In this document: piece after piece, positions 1 to 9,322 of the stretch
Numbering within the stretch: position 1 is the stretch's first letter
How the letters are laid out: each line of letters starts with the position of its first letter
NCBI GenBank assembly: GCA_027493945.1
Contig: JAOSJU010000001.1
Span: forward strand, 1,488,001 to 1,552,000
Origin: Burkholderiaceae bacterium
GTDB taxonomy: Bacteria > Pseudomonadota > Gammaproteobacteria > Burkholderiales > Burkholderiaceae_E
DNA length: 64,000 nt
Reading direction: 5' to 3'
Translations under genes and position numbers: made by a program
The notes under the pieces: generated by a model
The model's database searches: none
Told to the model about the DNA's origin: nothing
The model's input: the letters and a program-made list of their open reading frames with translations, nothing else

Positions 1-302
1 AGGTCGGATGCCGCTTCGGCCGGCTTGCCCTGCAGCAACTGGTTCGCGGCGGTCCACAGATCGGCGAGGTTTCCGAACACGTTGCCGACCACCATGCGCA
101 GGTTCTCGGGAAGGTAGTCGTGGTAGCGCCGGGCCACCGGCTCGAGCACCGTCCGGTCGATCGCGTCGTTGAATTCGAACACTGCCCGGTTCAAAGGTTC
201 GAGCGGATCGCGCGCGGCCGCCGGGCTGCCGACGGTGGCGCAGCCGCCCAGCAGCGACGCGGCCGCGAGCCACGCGATGGCGGCCAGCCTCGCCACCTTC
301 AC
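1..302 (-). CDS. mlaA: MlaA (VacJ) outer-membrane lipoprotein, 3' end beyond window
   Basis: The first 100 residues are visible. A GTG start overlaps the TGA of mlaD. The N-terminus is a short lipoprotein signal with lipobox LGGC, followed by the family hallmark DPLEPLNRAVFEFNDAID and then a YLPENLRMVVGNVFGNLADLW stretch interrupted here only by description. MlaA sits in the outer membrane beside porins and removes mislocalised phospholipid from the outer leaflet, handing it towards the inner-membrane MlaFED transporter. Its position directly after mlaD supports the assignment. The periplasmic carrier gene mlaC is not between them; it could lie further left, outside the window. The protein continues past position 1, so its full length cannot be judged. 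Confidence 0.85.
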   Translation of the reverse strand, partial: MKVARLAAIAWLAAASLLGGCATVGSPAAARDPLEPLNRAVFEFNDAIDRTVLEPVARRYHDYLPENLRMVVGNVFGNLADLWTAANQLLQGKPAEAASD

Positions 303-769
303 TTGCCGCCTCCCTCGGCGGCCTTGCCGTAGAGGAGTTGGCCGACGAGGTTCTCGAGCACGACCGCCGACTGCGTCATCGCGATGCGATCGCCGCCCGC
401 CAGCATCTCGCTGTCGCCGCCCGGCTCGAGCCCGATGTACTGCTCGCCGAGCAGCCCCGAAGTGAGGATCTTCGCCGACGAATCCTTCGGGAACCGGTAG
501 CGCTGGTCGAGCGCCAGCACCACCTCGGCCTGGTAGCTCTGGTCGTCGAAGCGGATCGCGGCGACGCGGCCGACCACGACCCCGGCGCTGCGCACCGCGG
601 CGCGCGGCTTCAGCCCGCCGATGTTGTCGAAGCGCGCGAGCGTTTCGTAGGTGGGGCCCAGGCCCACCGCGCTGCTCATGTTGCCCGCGCGCAGCGCCAG
701 GAAGACCAGCGCGCCGAAGCCGAGCAGCACGAACAGCCCGACCAGCAGGTCGACTCCCGTGCGTTTCAT
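299..769 (-). CDS. mlaD: MlaD, MCE-domain substrate-binding subunit
   Basis: A 156-residue protein with one N-terminal membrane anchor (about residues 7-27, rich in L, V, G and F) followed by a single MCE domain. Typical MCE sequence is visible: FDNIGGLKPRAAVRSAGVVVG near residues 47-67 and the LLGEQYIGLEPGG loop near 108-120. MlaD forms the hexameric periplasmic ring of the MlaFED complex that passes phospholipids between MlaC and the inner membrane. Length is normal for the family. It lies 43 bp after mlaE and overlaps the start of mlaA, so it is part of one mlaFED-mlaA operon. Confidence 0.93.
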   Translation of the reverse strand: MKRTGVDLLVGLFVLLGFGALVFLALRAGNMSSAVGLGPTYETLARFDNIGGLKPRAAVRSAGVVVGRVAAIRFDDQSYQAEVVLALDQRYRFPKDSSAKILTSGLLGEQYIGLEPGGDSEMLAGGDRIAMTQSAVVLENLVGQLLYGKAAEGGGK

Positions 770-812
770 CGAAAGTTCTCCATGTGCATGTTCCGGTCGC
801 GACGGCGTGCGC

Positions 813-1592
813 TCAGTCGGTGCTGAACATCAGCGCGGTCATGATGAAGTCGAGGCCGAGGATCGCCAGCGAGGCCGCCACCACCGTCGTGGTGGTGGCC
901 CGCGCAACCCCTTCGGGCGTGGGTTGCGCGTTGTAGCCGACGAACAGCGCGACGTACGCCACGGTGAAGCCGAACACCACGCTCTTCACCACGCCGTTGC
1001 CGACGTCGTCGAGCCAGTCGACGCCGCCCTGCATCTGCCCCCAGAACGATCCGGCGTCGACGCCGATCATCACGACGCCGACGAGGTAGCCGCCGAGCAC
1101 GCCGAGCGCCGAGAACAGTGCCGCAAGCAAGGGCATCGAGAGCACCGCAGCCGCGAAGCGCGGCGCGAGCACCCTCGACACCGGGTCGACCGCCATCATT
1201 TCCATCGCGTCGATCTGCTCGCCGGCCTTCATCAGCCCGACCTCGGCAGTGAGCGAAGTGCCCGCCCGGCCCGCGAACAGCAGCGCAGTGACCACCGGCC
1301 CCAGCTCGCGCACCAGCGACAGCGTGACCAGTACGCCGAGCGCCTCCTCGGAGCCGTAGCGGCGCAGCGTGTAGTAGCCCTGCAGGCCGAGCACGAAACC
1401 GATCAGCAGCCCGGAGACGAGAATGATCGACAACGAGTAGTTGCCGATGAAGTGCACCTGGTCGACGACCAGCCGCGGCCGGCGCAGCGACCCCATGGCC
1501 AGCCAGCACAGGTGAACGAAGAAGCGCGCGCCCTTGCCGACCGAGGCGACGAACCCGGCCAGCCATTGCAGCGGAAGCAGCAGCGCGCGCAT
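813..1592 (-). CDS. mlaE: MlaE, permease of the phospholipid ABC transporter
   Basis: A 259-residue integral membrane protein with about five or six hydrophobic segments. The family signature is clear: [26 protein letters not shown] around residues 90-115, followed by [13 protein letters not shown]. MlaE is the inner-membrane permease of MlaFEDB, which moves phospholipids to maintain outer-membrane asymmetry. The ATG overlaps the stop of mlaF in an ATGA arrangement, which implies translational coupling. Confidence 0.95.
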   Translation of the reverse strand: MRALLLPLQWLAGFVASVGKGARFFVHLCWLAMGSLRRPRLVVDQVHFIGNYSLSIILVSGLLIGFVLGLQGYYTLRRYGSEEALGVLVTLSLVRELGPVVTALLFAGRAGTSLTAEVGLMKAGEQIDAMEMMAVDPVSRVLAPRFAAAVLSMPLLAALFSALGVLGGYLVGVVMIGVDAGSFWGQMQGGVDWLDDVGNGVVKSVVFGFTVAYVALFVGYNAQPTPEGVARATTTTVVAASLAILGLDFIMTALMFSTD

Positions 1593-2389
1593 CAGGCCCC
1601 CAGGCCGAGTTCGTCGGCGAGCGGTCTGGCCTGGAAATGGAAGGCGATCGGCCCGTCGATGTCGCCGTCGAGGAACTGGCGGACGTTCGGATCGTCCGAG
1701 GCCTTCATCGCGTCGGGCGTGCCGTGCGCGGCAATGTGGCCGCCGGCGAGCAGGTACACGTGGTCGGCAATCGCGAAGGCGTCCTTGATGTCGTGCGAGA
1801 CCACGATCGACGCGCAACCGAGCGCGTCGTTGAGCCGGCGGATGAGTTGCGCGACGGTGGCGAGCGCGACCGGATCGAGGCCCGCGAACGGTTCGTCGTA
1901 CATGATCAGCGGCGGGTCGAGCGATATCGCCCGCGCCAGCGCGACGCGCCGCGCCATGCCGCCCGAGAGTTCGGAGGTCTGGAACTGCGCCGCACCGCGC
2001 AGCCCGACCGCCTCGAGCTTCATCAGCACCAGGTCGCGGATCATCGCCTCGGGCAGGTCGGTATGCTCGCGCAGCGGGAAGGCGACGTTCTCGAATGCGG
2101 TGAGGTCGGTGAACAGCGCGCCGAACTGGTAGAGCATGCCCATCCGGCGTCGCAGCCGGTACAGGCCGTCGCGGTCGAGACGGTGCACGTTCTCGCCGTC
2201 GAAGACGACCGTGCCCTTCTGCGGGCGCAACTGACCGCCGATCAGCCGCAGGATGGTCGTCTTGCCCGAACCGGATCCGCCGATCAGCGCGTACACCTTG
2301 CCGCGCTCGAAGCGCATCGAGATGTCGTGCAGGATCACGCGCTTGCCGTATCCGAACCGGACGGTGTCCAGCGTGAGGAACTCTGGCAT
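1592..2389 (-). CDS. mlaF: MlaF, ATPase of the phospholipid ABC transporter
   Basis: A 265-residue ABC ATPase. Walker A is GGSGSGKTT (about residues 37-45), the ABC signature is LSGGMARR (about 140), and Walker B is [13 protein letters not shown] (about 161-173). MlaF powers MlaFEDB at the inner membrane. It is the first gene of the leftward mla operon and stands divergently from kdsD across a 115-bp gap, so the two envelope operons share an intergenic control region. Confidence 0.95.
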   Translation of the reverse strand: MPEFLTLDTVRFGYGKRVILHDISMRFERGKVYALIGGSGSGKTTILRLIGGQLRPQKGTVVFDGENVHRLDRDGLYRLRRRMGMLYQFGALFTDLTAFENVAFPLREHTDLPEAMIRDLVLMKLEAVGLRGAAQFQTSELSGGMARRVALARAISLDPPLIMYDEPFAGLDPVALATVAQLIRRLNDALGCASIVVSHDIKDAFAIADHVYLLAGGHIAAHGTPDAMKASDDPNVRQFLDGDIDGPIAFHFQARPLADELGLGA

Positions 2390-2491
2390 CGGGAAGGTTG
2401 CCGTGAGAGGGCCGGGTTTCCGTCGAACCCGGGATTCTAAACCGGGACCGCCGCAAGGCCCCGGCCCGGCCGGCGCGCATCGCAGTCGTCA

Positions 2492-2497
2492 TATACT
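2492..2497 (+). promoter_or_regulatory. -10 box TATACT immediately before kdsD
   Basis: TATACT ends seven bases before the kdsD ATG at 2505. A start site at the usual distance would fall on or next to the A of the ATG, so the transcript could be leaderless; no Shine-Dalgarno sequence is visible. The matching -35 is weak in this GC-rich context. The site is suggestive only. Confidence 0.4.
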
Positions 2498-2504
2498 CGG
2501 GTGC

Positions 2505-3494
2505 ATGAGCGAATCGACCGCCGTCACGCCGGAGCGACTGCTCGGCCGGGCGCGCGAGGTGTTGCGCATCGAGGCCGAGGCGGTCGCGCATCTGGCCGAG
2601 CGCGTCGACGGCAGCTTCGTGGAGGCCTGCCGGCTGGTCCTCGCCTGCACCGGGCGCGTCGTGGTCAGCGGTATCGGCAAGTCGGGGCACGTCGCGCGCA
2701 AGGTCGCGGCGACGCTCGCCTCCACCGGCACGCCGGCGTTCTTCGTGCACCCGGCCGAGGCCAGCCACGGCGACCTCGGCATGGTGACCCGCGACGACGT
2801 CTTCGTCGCCCTCTCCAACTCGGGCAGCACCGCCGAGCTGCTGACGATCGTGCCGGTGGTCAAGCGCCAGGGCGCCCGCCTGATCGCGATCACCGGCGAC
2901 CCCGGCTCGCCGCTGGCGCGGCTGGCCGACGTTCACCTGCACGCCGCGGTCGATCGCGAGGCGTGCCCGCTCAACCTCGCGCCCACCGCCAGCACCACCG
3001 CGACGCTGGCGCTGGGCGATGCGCTGGCGGTCGCGCTGCTCGACGCGCGCGGTTTCGGCCCGATGGATTTCGCGCTGTCGCACCCGGGCGGCGCGCTCGG
3101 CCGGCGCCTGCTCACGCGCGTGGTCGACGTGATGCGATCGGGCGAAACCCTGCCCAGGATGCCGGCCGGAGCGCGGCTGGTCGACGCGATCCTCGAGATC
3201 ACGCGCAAGCGCATGGGCATGACCGCGATCGTCGCCGACGACGGCCGCCTCGCCGGCATCTTCACCGACGGCGACCTGCGCCGGCTGATCGAGCAGGGCC
3301 GCGACCTGCGCGGCCTGTGCATCGACGAGGTGATGACCCGCGCGCCGGCAACCATCGACGCACAGGCGCTCGCGGCCGAAGCGGTGCGGATCATGGAAGA
3401 GCGCCGCATCAGCCAGTTGCTGGTCGTCGATGCCGAGCGGCGGCTCGCGGGCGCGCTTCACATCCACGACCTGCTCACCGCGAAGGTCGTCTGA
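2505..3494 (+). CDS. kdsD: KdsD, D-arabinose 5-phosphate isomerase
   Basis: A 329-residue protein with an SIS sugar-isomerase domain (about residues 35-190; [30 protein letters not shown]) followed by two CBS domains (about 205-329). It converts ribulose 5-phosphate to arabinose 5-phosphate, the first committed step to Kdo for lipopolysaccharide. It starts the Kdo/Lpt operon; its TGA overlaps the kdsC ATG. Both domains are complete and the length is normal. Confidence 0.95.
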   Translation: MSESTAVTPERLLGRAREVLRIEAEAVAHLAERVDGSFVEACRLVLACTGRVVVSGIGKSGHVARKVAATLASTGTPAFFVHPAEASHGDLGMVTRDDVFVALSNSGSTAELLTIVPVVKRQGARLIAITGDPGSPLARLADVHLHAAVDREACPLNLAPTASTTATLALGDALAVALLDARGFGPMDFALSHPGGALGRRLLTRVVDVMRSGETLPRMPAGARLVDAILEITRKRMGMTAIVADDGRLAGIFTDGDLRRLIEQGRDLRGLCIDEVMTRAPATIDAQALAAEAVRIMEERRISQLLVVDAERRLAGALHIHDLLTAKVV

Positions 3495-4036
3495 TGCGCG
3501 CCACGGCGGACGCTGCGCGCCGCGCGGCCCTGGTGCGCCTGGTGGCGCTCGACGTCGACGGCACGCTGACCGACGGGCGCCTGTTCATCGGCCCCTCCGG
3601 CGAAGCGATGAAGGCATTCTCGGTACGCGACGGCTTCGGGCTCACGCTGCTGCGCGAGGCCGGCGTGAAGCTGGTCATGATCACCGCAAGGCAATCCGCG
3701 ATCGTGGAGACGCGCGCCGCCGAGCTGCGCTTCGACGAAGTGCGGCAGGGCGTGAAGGACAAGGCCGCCGCGCTGCGCGAAATCTGCGCCCACTTCGGGC
3801 TCGGCGTGCAACAGGCGGCCTACGTCGGCGACGACTGGCCGGACCTGCGCGCGATGGCGCTGGCGGGCCTGGCCGCCAGCGTCGCCGACGCGCCCGAGGC
3901 GGTGCGCGAGCGCGCGCACTGGGTTTCGCTCGCGCCGGCGGGCCGCGGGGCGGTACGCGAATTCGCCGAGTTCGTGCTGCAATCGCAGCAGCGCCTGGAA
4001 GCGGCGCTGGCGCGCTACGCGGGCGGCACGACGTGA
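3494..4036 (+). CDS. kdsC: KdsC, Kdo 8-phosphate phosphatase
   Basis: A 180-residue HAD-superfamily phosphatase of the cap-less KdsC type. The catalytic motif [11 protein letters not shown] holds nucleophile Asp20 and acid/base Asp22; ITARQS is motif II and VGDDWPDL carries the Mg-binding acidic pair. It hydrolyses Kdo 8-phosphate to Kdo in the cytoplasm. It is coupled to kdsD (TGATG) and its stop overlaps the GTG start of lptC, giving a tight operon. Confidence 0.95.
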   Translation: MRATADAARRAALVRLVALDVDGTLTDGRLFIGPSGEAMKAFSVRDGFGLTLLREAGVKLVMITARQSAIVETRAAELRFDEVRQGVKDKAAALREICAHFGLGVQQAAYVGDDWPDLRAMALAGLAASVADAPEAVRERAHWVSLAPAGRGAVREFAEFVLQSQQRLEAALARYAGGTT

Positions 4037-4629
4037 AGCCGCGCGTCTACGACCGGCTGGCCGCGGGCGTCTCGGTCGCGTTGCTGCTGATGCTGGCCGC
4101 GGGCACCTATTTCCTCGCGCAGTTCTCGCTGCGCGACACCGGTCCGGCGGCCGCGCGGGCTCTCACGCACGACCCCGACTACTTCGTCGAAGACGTGGTC
4201 TTCACCCGAATGAACGCTCACGGCGACCCGGTGTTCCGGGTCTCGGCGACCCGGATGCTGCACTACCCGGATGACCAGTCGAGCGACTTCGAGCACCCGG
4301 TGCTGGTGAGCCTCGATCCGCAGAAACCACGCGTCACGGTGCGCGCCGAACGCGGCAGCACGAGCGCGGACGGCAAGGAAACGGTGCTCACCGGCAACGT
4401 GGTGCTGGTGCGCGATGCGGGCGCGAACGAGCCGGCGATGACGATCCGCACCGAGAGCGCCACCGTCTACAGCGAGACCGAGATCGCGCGCACCGACCAG
4501 CCGGTGCGCATCGAGCGCGGCGAGTCGGTCTTGACGGGCGTCGGCATGGAATTCAATAATGCGGCCCGCTCATTGCGGGTCGATTCCCGGGTGCAGATCA
4601 CCTGGCAGCCGCCGCCACCAACCCGCTGA
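4033..4629 (+). CDS. lptC: LptC, inner-membrane anchored LPS-transport protein
   Basis: A 198-residue protein that begins at a GTG overlapping the kdsC stop. It has one N-terminal membrane helix (about residues 8-29), then a periplasmic beta-jellyroll domain (for example [13 protein letters not shown] and [10 protein letters not shown]). LptC links the LptBFG extractor to LptA on the periplasmic bridge. Position between kdsC and lptA is the classical one. No upstream ATG is possible without running far into kdsC. Confidence 0.9.
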   Translation: MKPRVYDRLAAGVSVALLLMLAAGTYFLAQFSLRDTGPAAARALTHDPDYFVEDVVFTRMNAHGDPVFRVSATRMLHYPDDQSSDFEHPVLVSLDPQKPRVTVRAERGSTSADGKETVLTGNVVLVRDAGANEPAMTIRTESATVYSETEIARTDQPVRIERGESVLTGVGMEFNNAARSLRVDSRVQITWQPPPPTR

Positions 4630-4631
4630 CC

Positions 4632-5312
4632 ATGCGCGCGTTCCCCGCCTTCCGACTTTCGCCCTGGATGCCCCGCGGCGCGGCGGCACGCACGACGCTG
4701 ACGCTCGCGCTCGCGGCGGTCCTTGCGGGGCCGGCCGCCGCGGAAAAGGCCGATCGCAACAAGCCGATCAACGTCGAAGCCGACCGGATGCAATACGACG
4801 ACCTCAAGCAGATCAACGTGTTCACCGGCAACGTGGTGCTCACCAAGGGGACCATCCTGCTTCGCGCCGACCGGCTGGTGATCCGCCAGGATCCCGAGGG
4901 CTACCAGTACGGCACCGCCACCGGAAACCTCGCGTTCTTCCGGCAAAAGCGCGACGGCGTCGACCAGTTCGTCGAAGGGCAGGCCCGGCAGATCGACTAC
5001 GACGGCAAGCTCGAGACTTTCCGGCTGCAGCAGCAGGCCACGATGCGGCGAACCGAGCACGACCGCGTGATCGACGAGGTGCACGGCAGCGACATCCTCT
5101 ACGAGAGCCGCAACGAGTTCTTCACGGTCGAAAGCGGCGCCGCCGCTGCCGGCCCGGGCAACCCGGCCGGGCGCGTGCGCGTGATCATCCAGCCTCGCGA
5201 GACCGGCGCCGCCGCGCCGCCGGCATCGGGCGAGGCGACCACGCTGAAACCCGCCGGGCAGATCGCGCCACCGCGCGAGAACGTGTCGCCGCGCGAGAGC
5301 ACGCCGCGCTGA
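4632..5312 (+). CDS. lptA: LptA, periplasmic LPS-bridge protein
   Basis: A 226-residue OstA-like protein with a cleavable signal peptide (hydrophobic run about residues 22-36, cleavage after AAA near 37). The core [21 protein letters not shown] and the GNVVLTKG repeat are family features. LptA oligomerises into the bridge that carries LPS from LptC to LptD. The C-terminal 50 residues are Pro/Ala-rich and probably disordered. Its stop overlaps the lptB ATG. Confidence 0.93.
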   Translation: MRAFPAFRLSPWMPRGAAARTTLTLALAAVLAGPAAAEKADRNKPINVEADRMQYDDLKQINVFTGNVVLTKGTILLRADRLVIRQDPEGYQYGTATGNLAFFRQKRDGVDQFVEGQARQIDYDGKLETFRLQQQATMRRTEHDRVIDEVHGSDILYESRNEFFTVESGAAAAGPGNPAGRVRVIIQPRETGAAAPPASGEATTLKPAGQIAPPRENVSPRESTPR

Positions 5313-6088
5313 TGGCCGATTCCGCCCCGAGCGCGCCGGCGAGCGGCGCCAGCCGGCTTGCGGTGCGAAACCTGATGAAGGCGTACCACGGCCGCAAGGT
5401 CGTGCAGGACGTCTCGCTCGACGTCGCCAGCGGCGAAGTGGTCGGCCTGCTCGGCCCCAACGGCGCCGGCAAGACGACCTGCTTCTACATGATCGTCGGG
5501 CTGGTGCCGTCCGACGGCGGCTCGATCGAGCTCGACGGAGTGCCCATCGGCCGGCTGCCGATCCATCGCCGCGCCCGCCTCGGGCTGTCGTACCTGCCGC
5601 AGGAAGCGTCGGTGTTCCGCAAGCTCAGCGTCGAGGAGAACATCCTCGCGGTGCTCGAGCTGCAGACCGACGAGCGCGGCCGTCCGCTGGCGCGCAGCGA
5701 ACTGCAGCGGCGACTCGAGTCGCTGCTGGCCGAACTCCAGATCGAGCAGATCCGCTCGAACACCGCGCAATCGCTGTCGGGCGGCGAGCGCCGCCGCGTC
5801 GAGATCGCGCGCGCGCTCGCGGGCTCGCCGCGGTTCATTCTTCTCGACGAACCGTTCGCAGGCGTGGACCCGATCGCGGTGATCGAAATCCAGCGAATCG
5901 TGCGATTTCTCAAGGATCGGCGGATCGGCGTGTTGATCACCGACCACAACGTGCGCGAAACGCTTGGAATCTGCGATCGCGCGTATATCATCAGGGCTGG
6001 TACTGTTCTTGCTTCCGGTCGGCCGGACGAGGTTGTCCAGAACGAAGACGTCCGCCGCTATTACCTCGGCGAGCACTTCTCGATGTAG
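5312..6088 (+). CDS. lptB: LptB, cytoplasmic ATPase of LPS export
   Basis: A 258-residue ABC ATPase. Walker A is GPNGAGKTT (near residue 48), signature [15 protein letters not shown], and Walker [14 protein letters not shown], the last being the typical LptB form. It energises extraction of LPS from the inner membrane with LptFG. It overlaps the end of lptA by one base (TGATG) and is followed by rpoN after 60 bp, the order common to many proteobacteria. Confidence 0.96.
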   Translation: MADSAPSAPASGASRLAVRNLMKAYHGRKVVQDVSLDVASGEVVGLLGPNGAGKTTCFYMIVGLVPSDGGSIELDGVPIGRLPIHRRARLGLSYLPQEASVFRKLSVEENILAVLELQTDERGRPLARSELQRRLESLLAELQIEQIRSNTAQSLSGGERRRVEIARALAGSPRFILLDEPFAGVDPIAVIEIQRIVRFLKDRRIGVLITDHNVRETLGICDRAYIIRAGTVLASGRPDEVVQNEDVRRYYLGEHFSM

Positions 6089-6148
6089 CGCGACGCGGAT
6101 CCGGTCGCGCCCCCGTCCACCGATGCGGGAGCAGTGCCCGGACAACCG

Positions 6149-7645
6149 ATGAAGCCGTCGCTCCAGCTCAGACTCTCGCCGCAGCTCGCGCTCACGCCGC
6201 AGCTGCAGCAGTCGATCCGCCTGCTGCAACTGTCCACGCTCGAGCTGAACCAGGAGCTCGAGCAGGCCTTGGCGGACAACCCCCTGCTCGAGCGGCTCGA
6301 CGACCCGTTCGTCGCGACGGTGCGCATCGCCCCGAACGGCGGGCTCGAAGACGGCAGCGCAGCGGCGGCAGCCGGCGGCTCCGATCGCAGCGAGCCGGAC
6401 GAATTCCCGAGCGCGGCCAGCGCCCCCGAGGCGCGCGACGACCGCGATGCGCCCGCCTGGGATGGCGCCGACCCGCACGGTGCCGACTGGGGCGGCGACG
6501 GAGCGGCGCGCGGCGAAGGCGACGAGCGCGACTACCCCCAGCTCGCGGCGGCGCGGCCGTCGCTGCGCGAGCACCTCGCCGAGCAGCTGGCGGGCCTGCA
6601 GTGCACGCGCCGCGATCGCGCGCTGGTGCAGACGCTGATCGACGCCCTCGACGACGACGGTCACCTCGATTCGTCGCTCGCCGAGATCGTCGCGTTGCTG
6701 CCCTCCGAACTGGCCGTCGAGCCCGAAGAGCTGGCCACCGCGCTCAGGCTGCTGCAGAGCCTCGACCCGGTCGGCGTGGGCGCCCGGGACCTGCGCGAAA
6801 GCCTGCTGCTGCAGATCGACCGCGGCGAGGCTGCCCGCGGCCAGCCCTCCGCAGTGGTGCGCATCGCCCGCGCGATCGTCGACGAGCACCTGCCTGCGCT
6901 CGCGGCGCGCGACTTCGCGCGGCTGCGCCGCTTGCTGCACTGCGACGACGAAACCCTGCGTTCGGCGCAGGCATTGATCCGCCGGCTCGAACCCCGGCCC
7001 TGCGCCGCCTTCGGCGGCCGCGAAGCCGACTATGTGGTTCCGGACGTGATCGTCAGGCGCGGCCGCAACGGCTGGGTGGCGACGCTGAATCCCGAGGTGA
7101 TGCCCGGGCTGCGCGTCAACGACGCGTATGCGCAGATCCTCAAGCGCAACCGGGGCGGCAACGGTGGGCTGGCCGCACAGTTGCAGGAGGCGCGCTGGCT
7201 TGTGAGGAACCTGCAGCAGCGCTTCGAGACGATCCAGCGGGTCGCCCGGGCGATCGCCGACCGCCAGAAAGCCTATTTCTCGCACGGTGCGGTAGCGATG
7301 CGCCCGTTGGTGCTGCGCGAGATCGCCGACGCACTGGATCTGCATGAATCGACGATTTCACGGGTTACGACGCAGAAGTATTTGCTCACACCCTTCGGAG
7401 TCCTCGAGCTCAAGTATTTCTTCGGCAGCCATGTGGCCACCGACAGCGGCGGCGCGGCATCGAGCACCGCGATCCGCGCACTGATGAAGCAGCTGTTCGC
7501 CGGGGAGAACCCGGCCCGGCCGCTGTCGGACGGCCATGTCTCCGAGTTGCTGGCCGAGCAGGGCTTCGTGGTCGCGCGACGCACTGTCGCGAAGTACCGC
7601 GAGGCGCTGCGCATCCCGCCCGTCGCGCAGCGACGGTCGCTCTGA
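6149..7645 (+). CDS. rpoN: RpoN, RNA polymerase sigma-54
   Basis: A 498-residue sigma-54. The Gln-rich activator-interacting region starts at once (MKPSLQLRLSPQLALTPQ), then an acidic linker (about residues 60-140), the core-binding region, and the C-terminal RpoN box RRTVAKYREAL that contacts the -24 element. A GTG 15 bases upstream is in frame, but the ATG at 6149 gives the usual family N-terminus. RpoN directs genes for nitrogen metabolism, motility and others with enhancer-binding activators. Confidence 0.96.
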   Translation: MKPSLQLRLSPQLALTPQLQQSIRLLQLSTLELNQELEQALADNPLLERLDDPFVATVRIAPNGGLEDGSAAAAAGGSDRSEPDEFPSAASAPEARDDRDAPAWDGADPHGADWGGDGAARGEGDERDYPQLAAARPSLREHLAEQLAGLQCTRRDRALVQTLIDALDDDGHLDSSLAEIVALLPSELAVEPEELATALRLLQSLDPVGVGARDLRESLLLQIDRGEAARGQPSAVVRIARAIVDEHLPALAARDFARLRRLLHCDDETLRSAQALIRRLEPRPCAAFGGREADYVVPDVIVRRGRNGWVATLNPEVMPGLRVNDAYAQILKRNRGGNGGLAAQLQEARWLVRNLQQRFETIQRVARAIADRQKAYFSHGAVAMRPLVLREIADALDLHESTISRVTTQKYLLTPFGVLELKYFFGSHVATDSGGAASSTAIRALMKQLFAGENPARPLSDGHVSELLAEQGFVVARRTVAKYREALRIPPVAQRRSL

Positions 7646-7724
7646 AGGCGCCCGCCATGACCCGCGTCGCAGCCCCCGTCTTCCGGAATGCGGCACTGTC
7701 GTGTTGCAACGCCGCAAAGATCGC

Positions 7725-7752
7725 TTTTCTTCCGCCGCCCCATCGATATAAT
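7725..7752 (+). promoter_or_regulatory. Putative sigma70 promoter upstream of ptsN
   Basis: TTTTCT at 7725-7730, a 16-base spacer and a perfect TATAAT at 7747-7752 stand 80 bases before the ptsN ATG. The -35 is poor but the -10 is exact in otherwise GC-rich sequence. This gives ptsN-hprK-rapZ a start separate from rpoN. Confidence 0.5.
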
Positions 7753-7832
7753 CGCCCCAGTTCCGGAATTGCCCGCGAGGGTGCATTCTCATGCTGCACG
7801 CTGTCATGTACGCCCCATCGGGCGTGGTCGAG

Positions 7833-8303
7833 ATGAGCCGCCTCTCCAGACTGCTTGCCCCTGCCGACGTGGTGCTCGACCTGGCGGTCACGAGCAAGAA
7901 GCGCCTGTTCGAGCAGGTCGGCCTGCTTTTCGAAAACAACCACGGCATCGAGCGCGGCAAGGTCTTCGACTCGCTGTTCGCCCGCGAGCGGCTCGGCTCG
8001 ACCGGGCTGGGCGAAGGCGTGGCGATCCCGCATGGCCGGATCAAGGGCCTGAAGGAGGCGATCGCGGCAGTCGTCCGGCTGACCGAACCGATCCCGTTCG
8101 ACGCACCCGACGGCAAGCCGGTCGGCATCCTGGTTTTCCTGCTGGTGCCCGAGGCGGCCACCGAGGAGCACCTCGAACTGCTGTCCGAACTGGCCGAGCT
8201 GCTGTCGGACGCATCGATCCGCCAGTCGCTGGCCACCTGTAGCGACCCGGCGCAGATGCACCGGATCCTCACCACCTGGGGACCGTTCCGCCCCGCGGCC
8301 TGA
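7833..8303 (+). CDS. ptsN: PtsN, nitrogen PTS enzyme IIA (EIIA-Ntr)
   Basis: With the ATG at 7833 the protein has 156 residues, the family norm; longer in-frame starts at 7791 and 7806 add residues not typical of the family. It is one PTS_EIIA type-2 domain. The phosphoacceptor is His67 in GVAIPHGR. PtsN receives phosphate from NPr and regulates potassium transport, nitrogen and carbon responses. In most betaproteobacteria a ribosome hibernation factor gene (hpf) sits between rpoN and ptsN; none is present here. Confidence 0.94.
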   Translation: MSRLSRLLAPADVVLDLAVTSKKRLFEQVGLLFENNHGIERGKVFDSLFARERLGSTGLGEGVAIPHGRIKGLKEAIAAVVRLTEPIPFDAPDGKPVGILVFLLVPEAATEEHLELLSELAELLSDASIRQSLATCSDPAQMHRILTTWGPFRPAA

Positions 8304-8373
8304 GCCCGCGCGCAGTGCACTCCGAACCGCGGCCGGCGCGTCCCGCGGCATCGCTGCGCGCGCGGCGGGGCTG

Positions 8374-8379
8374 TATGCT
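8374..8379 (+). promoter_or_regulatory. -10-like TATGCT immediately before hprK
   Basis: TATGCT ends six bases before the hprK ATG at 8386, with no Shine-Dalgarno in between. As at kdsD, transcription from it would give a leaderless message. The -35 is weak. Confidence 0.3.
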
Positions 8380-8385
8380 TGAGAC

Positions 8386-9315
8386 ATGAGCGTCACTGTC
8401 CGCACGGTCTTCGAGCAGAATCGCGAAGCACTGCAGCTCGCCCGGATCACCGGCGAAGCCGGCGCGGATCGCGATGCCGCGCCCGGCTCCACCGAGCCCG
8501 CCGATCTCGTCGGCTACCTGAACCTGATCCACCCGAACCGCATCCACGTGTTCGGCAATGCCGAGCTTGCCTACACCGCGCGCATCGGTGCAACCCGCCG
8601 CACGGCGCTCAACGACGACCTGATCGGCGCGCATCCGCCAGCGGTGATCGTCGCCGACGGGGTCCGGCCGCCGGAGGCGCTGATCGCGCATGCCTCGGCC
8701 GCCGGCCTGCCGGTGCTGGGCACGCCGCTTCCCGCCGCGCGCGTGATCGAGTTCCTGCGCGTCTACCTGAGCAAGGCGATCGCCCCCACCTGCGCGATGC
8801 ACGGCGTGCTGATGGACGTGCTCGGGATGGGCGTGCTGATCTCCGGCGAATCGGGGCTGGGCAAGAGCGAGCTGGCGCTCGAGCTGATCAGCCGCGGCCA
8901 CGGCCTGGTGGCCGACGACGTGGTGGACTTCGCGCGCATCGCGCCGCACGCGATCGAAGGGCGCTGCCCGCCGCTGCTGCGCGACCTGCTCGAAGTGCGC
9001 GGGCTGGGGCTGCTCGACATCCGCACGATCTTCGGCGAGACCGCGGTGCGTCGCAAGATGACGCTCAAGCTGATCGTCCACCTGGTCCGCCGCAGCACGA
9101 TGGAAGACGCCTACGAGCGCCTGCCGCTCGAGGCGCTCACCGAGGACGTGCTCGGGCTGGCGATTCCGAAGGTGGTGATTCCGGTGGCCGCGGGGCGAAA
9201 CCTCGCGGTGCTCACCGAAGCCGCGGTGCGCAGCACGGTCCTGCAGCTGCGCGGCTTCGACACCACCGGCGACTTCCTTTCGCGCCAGCGCAAGCTGATC
9301 GAATCGCAGGCGTAG
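8386..9315 (+). CDS. hprK: HprK, HPr kinase/phosphorylase
   Basis: A 309-residue protein with the N-terminal HprK domain and the C-terminal kinase/phosphorylase domain. The P-loop is ISGESGLGKSE (near residue 150) and the signature following it, LLEVRGLGLLDIRTIFGE, includes the HprK family motif. It phosphorylates and dephosphorylates HPr or NPr on serine. In Gram-negative bacteria it clusters, as here, with ptsN and rapZ. The gap to rapZ is 7 bp. Confidence 0.95.
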   Translation: MSVTVRTVFEQNREALQLARITGEAGADRDAAPGSTEPADLVGYLNLIHPNRIHVFGNAELAYTARIGATRRTALNDDLIGAHPPAVIVADGVRPPEALIAHASAAGLPVLGTPLPAARVIEFLRVYLSKAIAPTCAMHGVLMDVLGMGVLISGESGLGKSELALELISRGHGLVADDVVDFARIAPHAIEGRCPPLLRDLLEVRGLGLLDIRTIFGETAVRRKMTLKLIVHLVRRSTMEDAYERLPLEALTEDVLGLAIPKVVIPVAAGRNLAVLTEAAVRSTVLQLRGFDTTGDFLSRQRKLIESQA

Positions 9316-9322
9316 GCGAGCC

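Noticed and set aside
813..3467. Very long minus-strand open frame covering kdsD and mlaF besides mlaE
   Set aside because: Only the mlaE part (813-1592) has protein-family sequence; the rest is the high-GC shadow of kdsD and mlaF.
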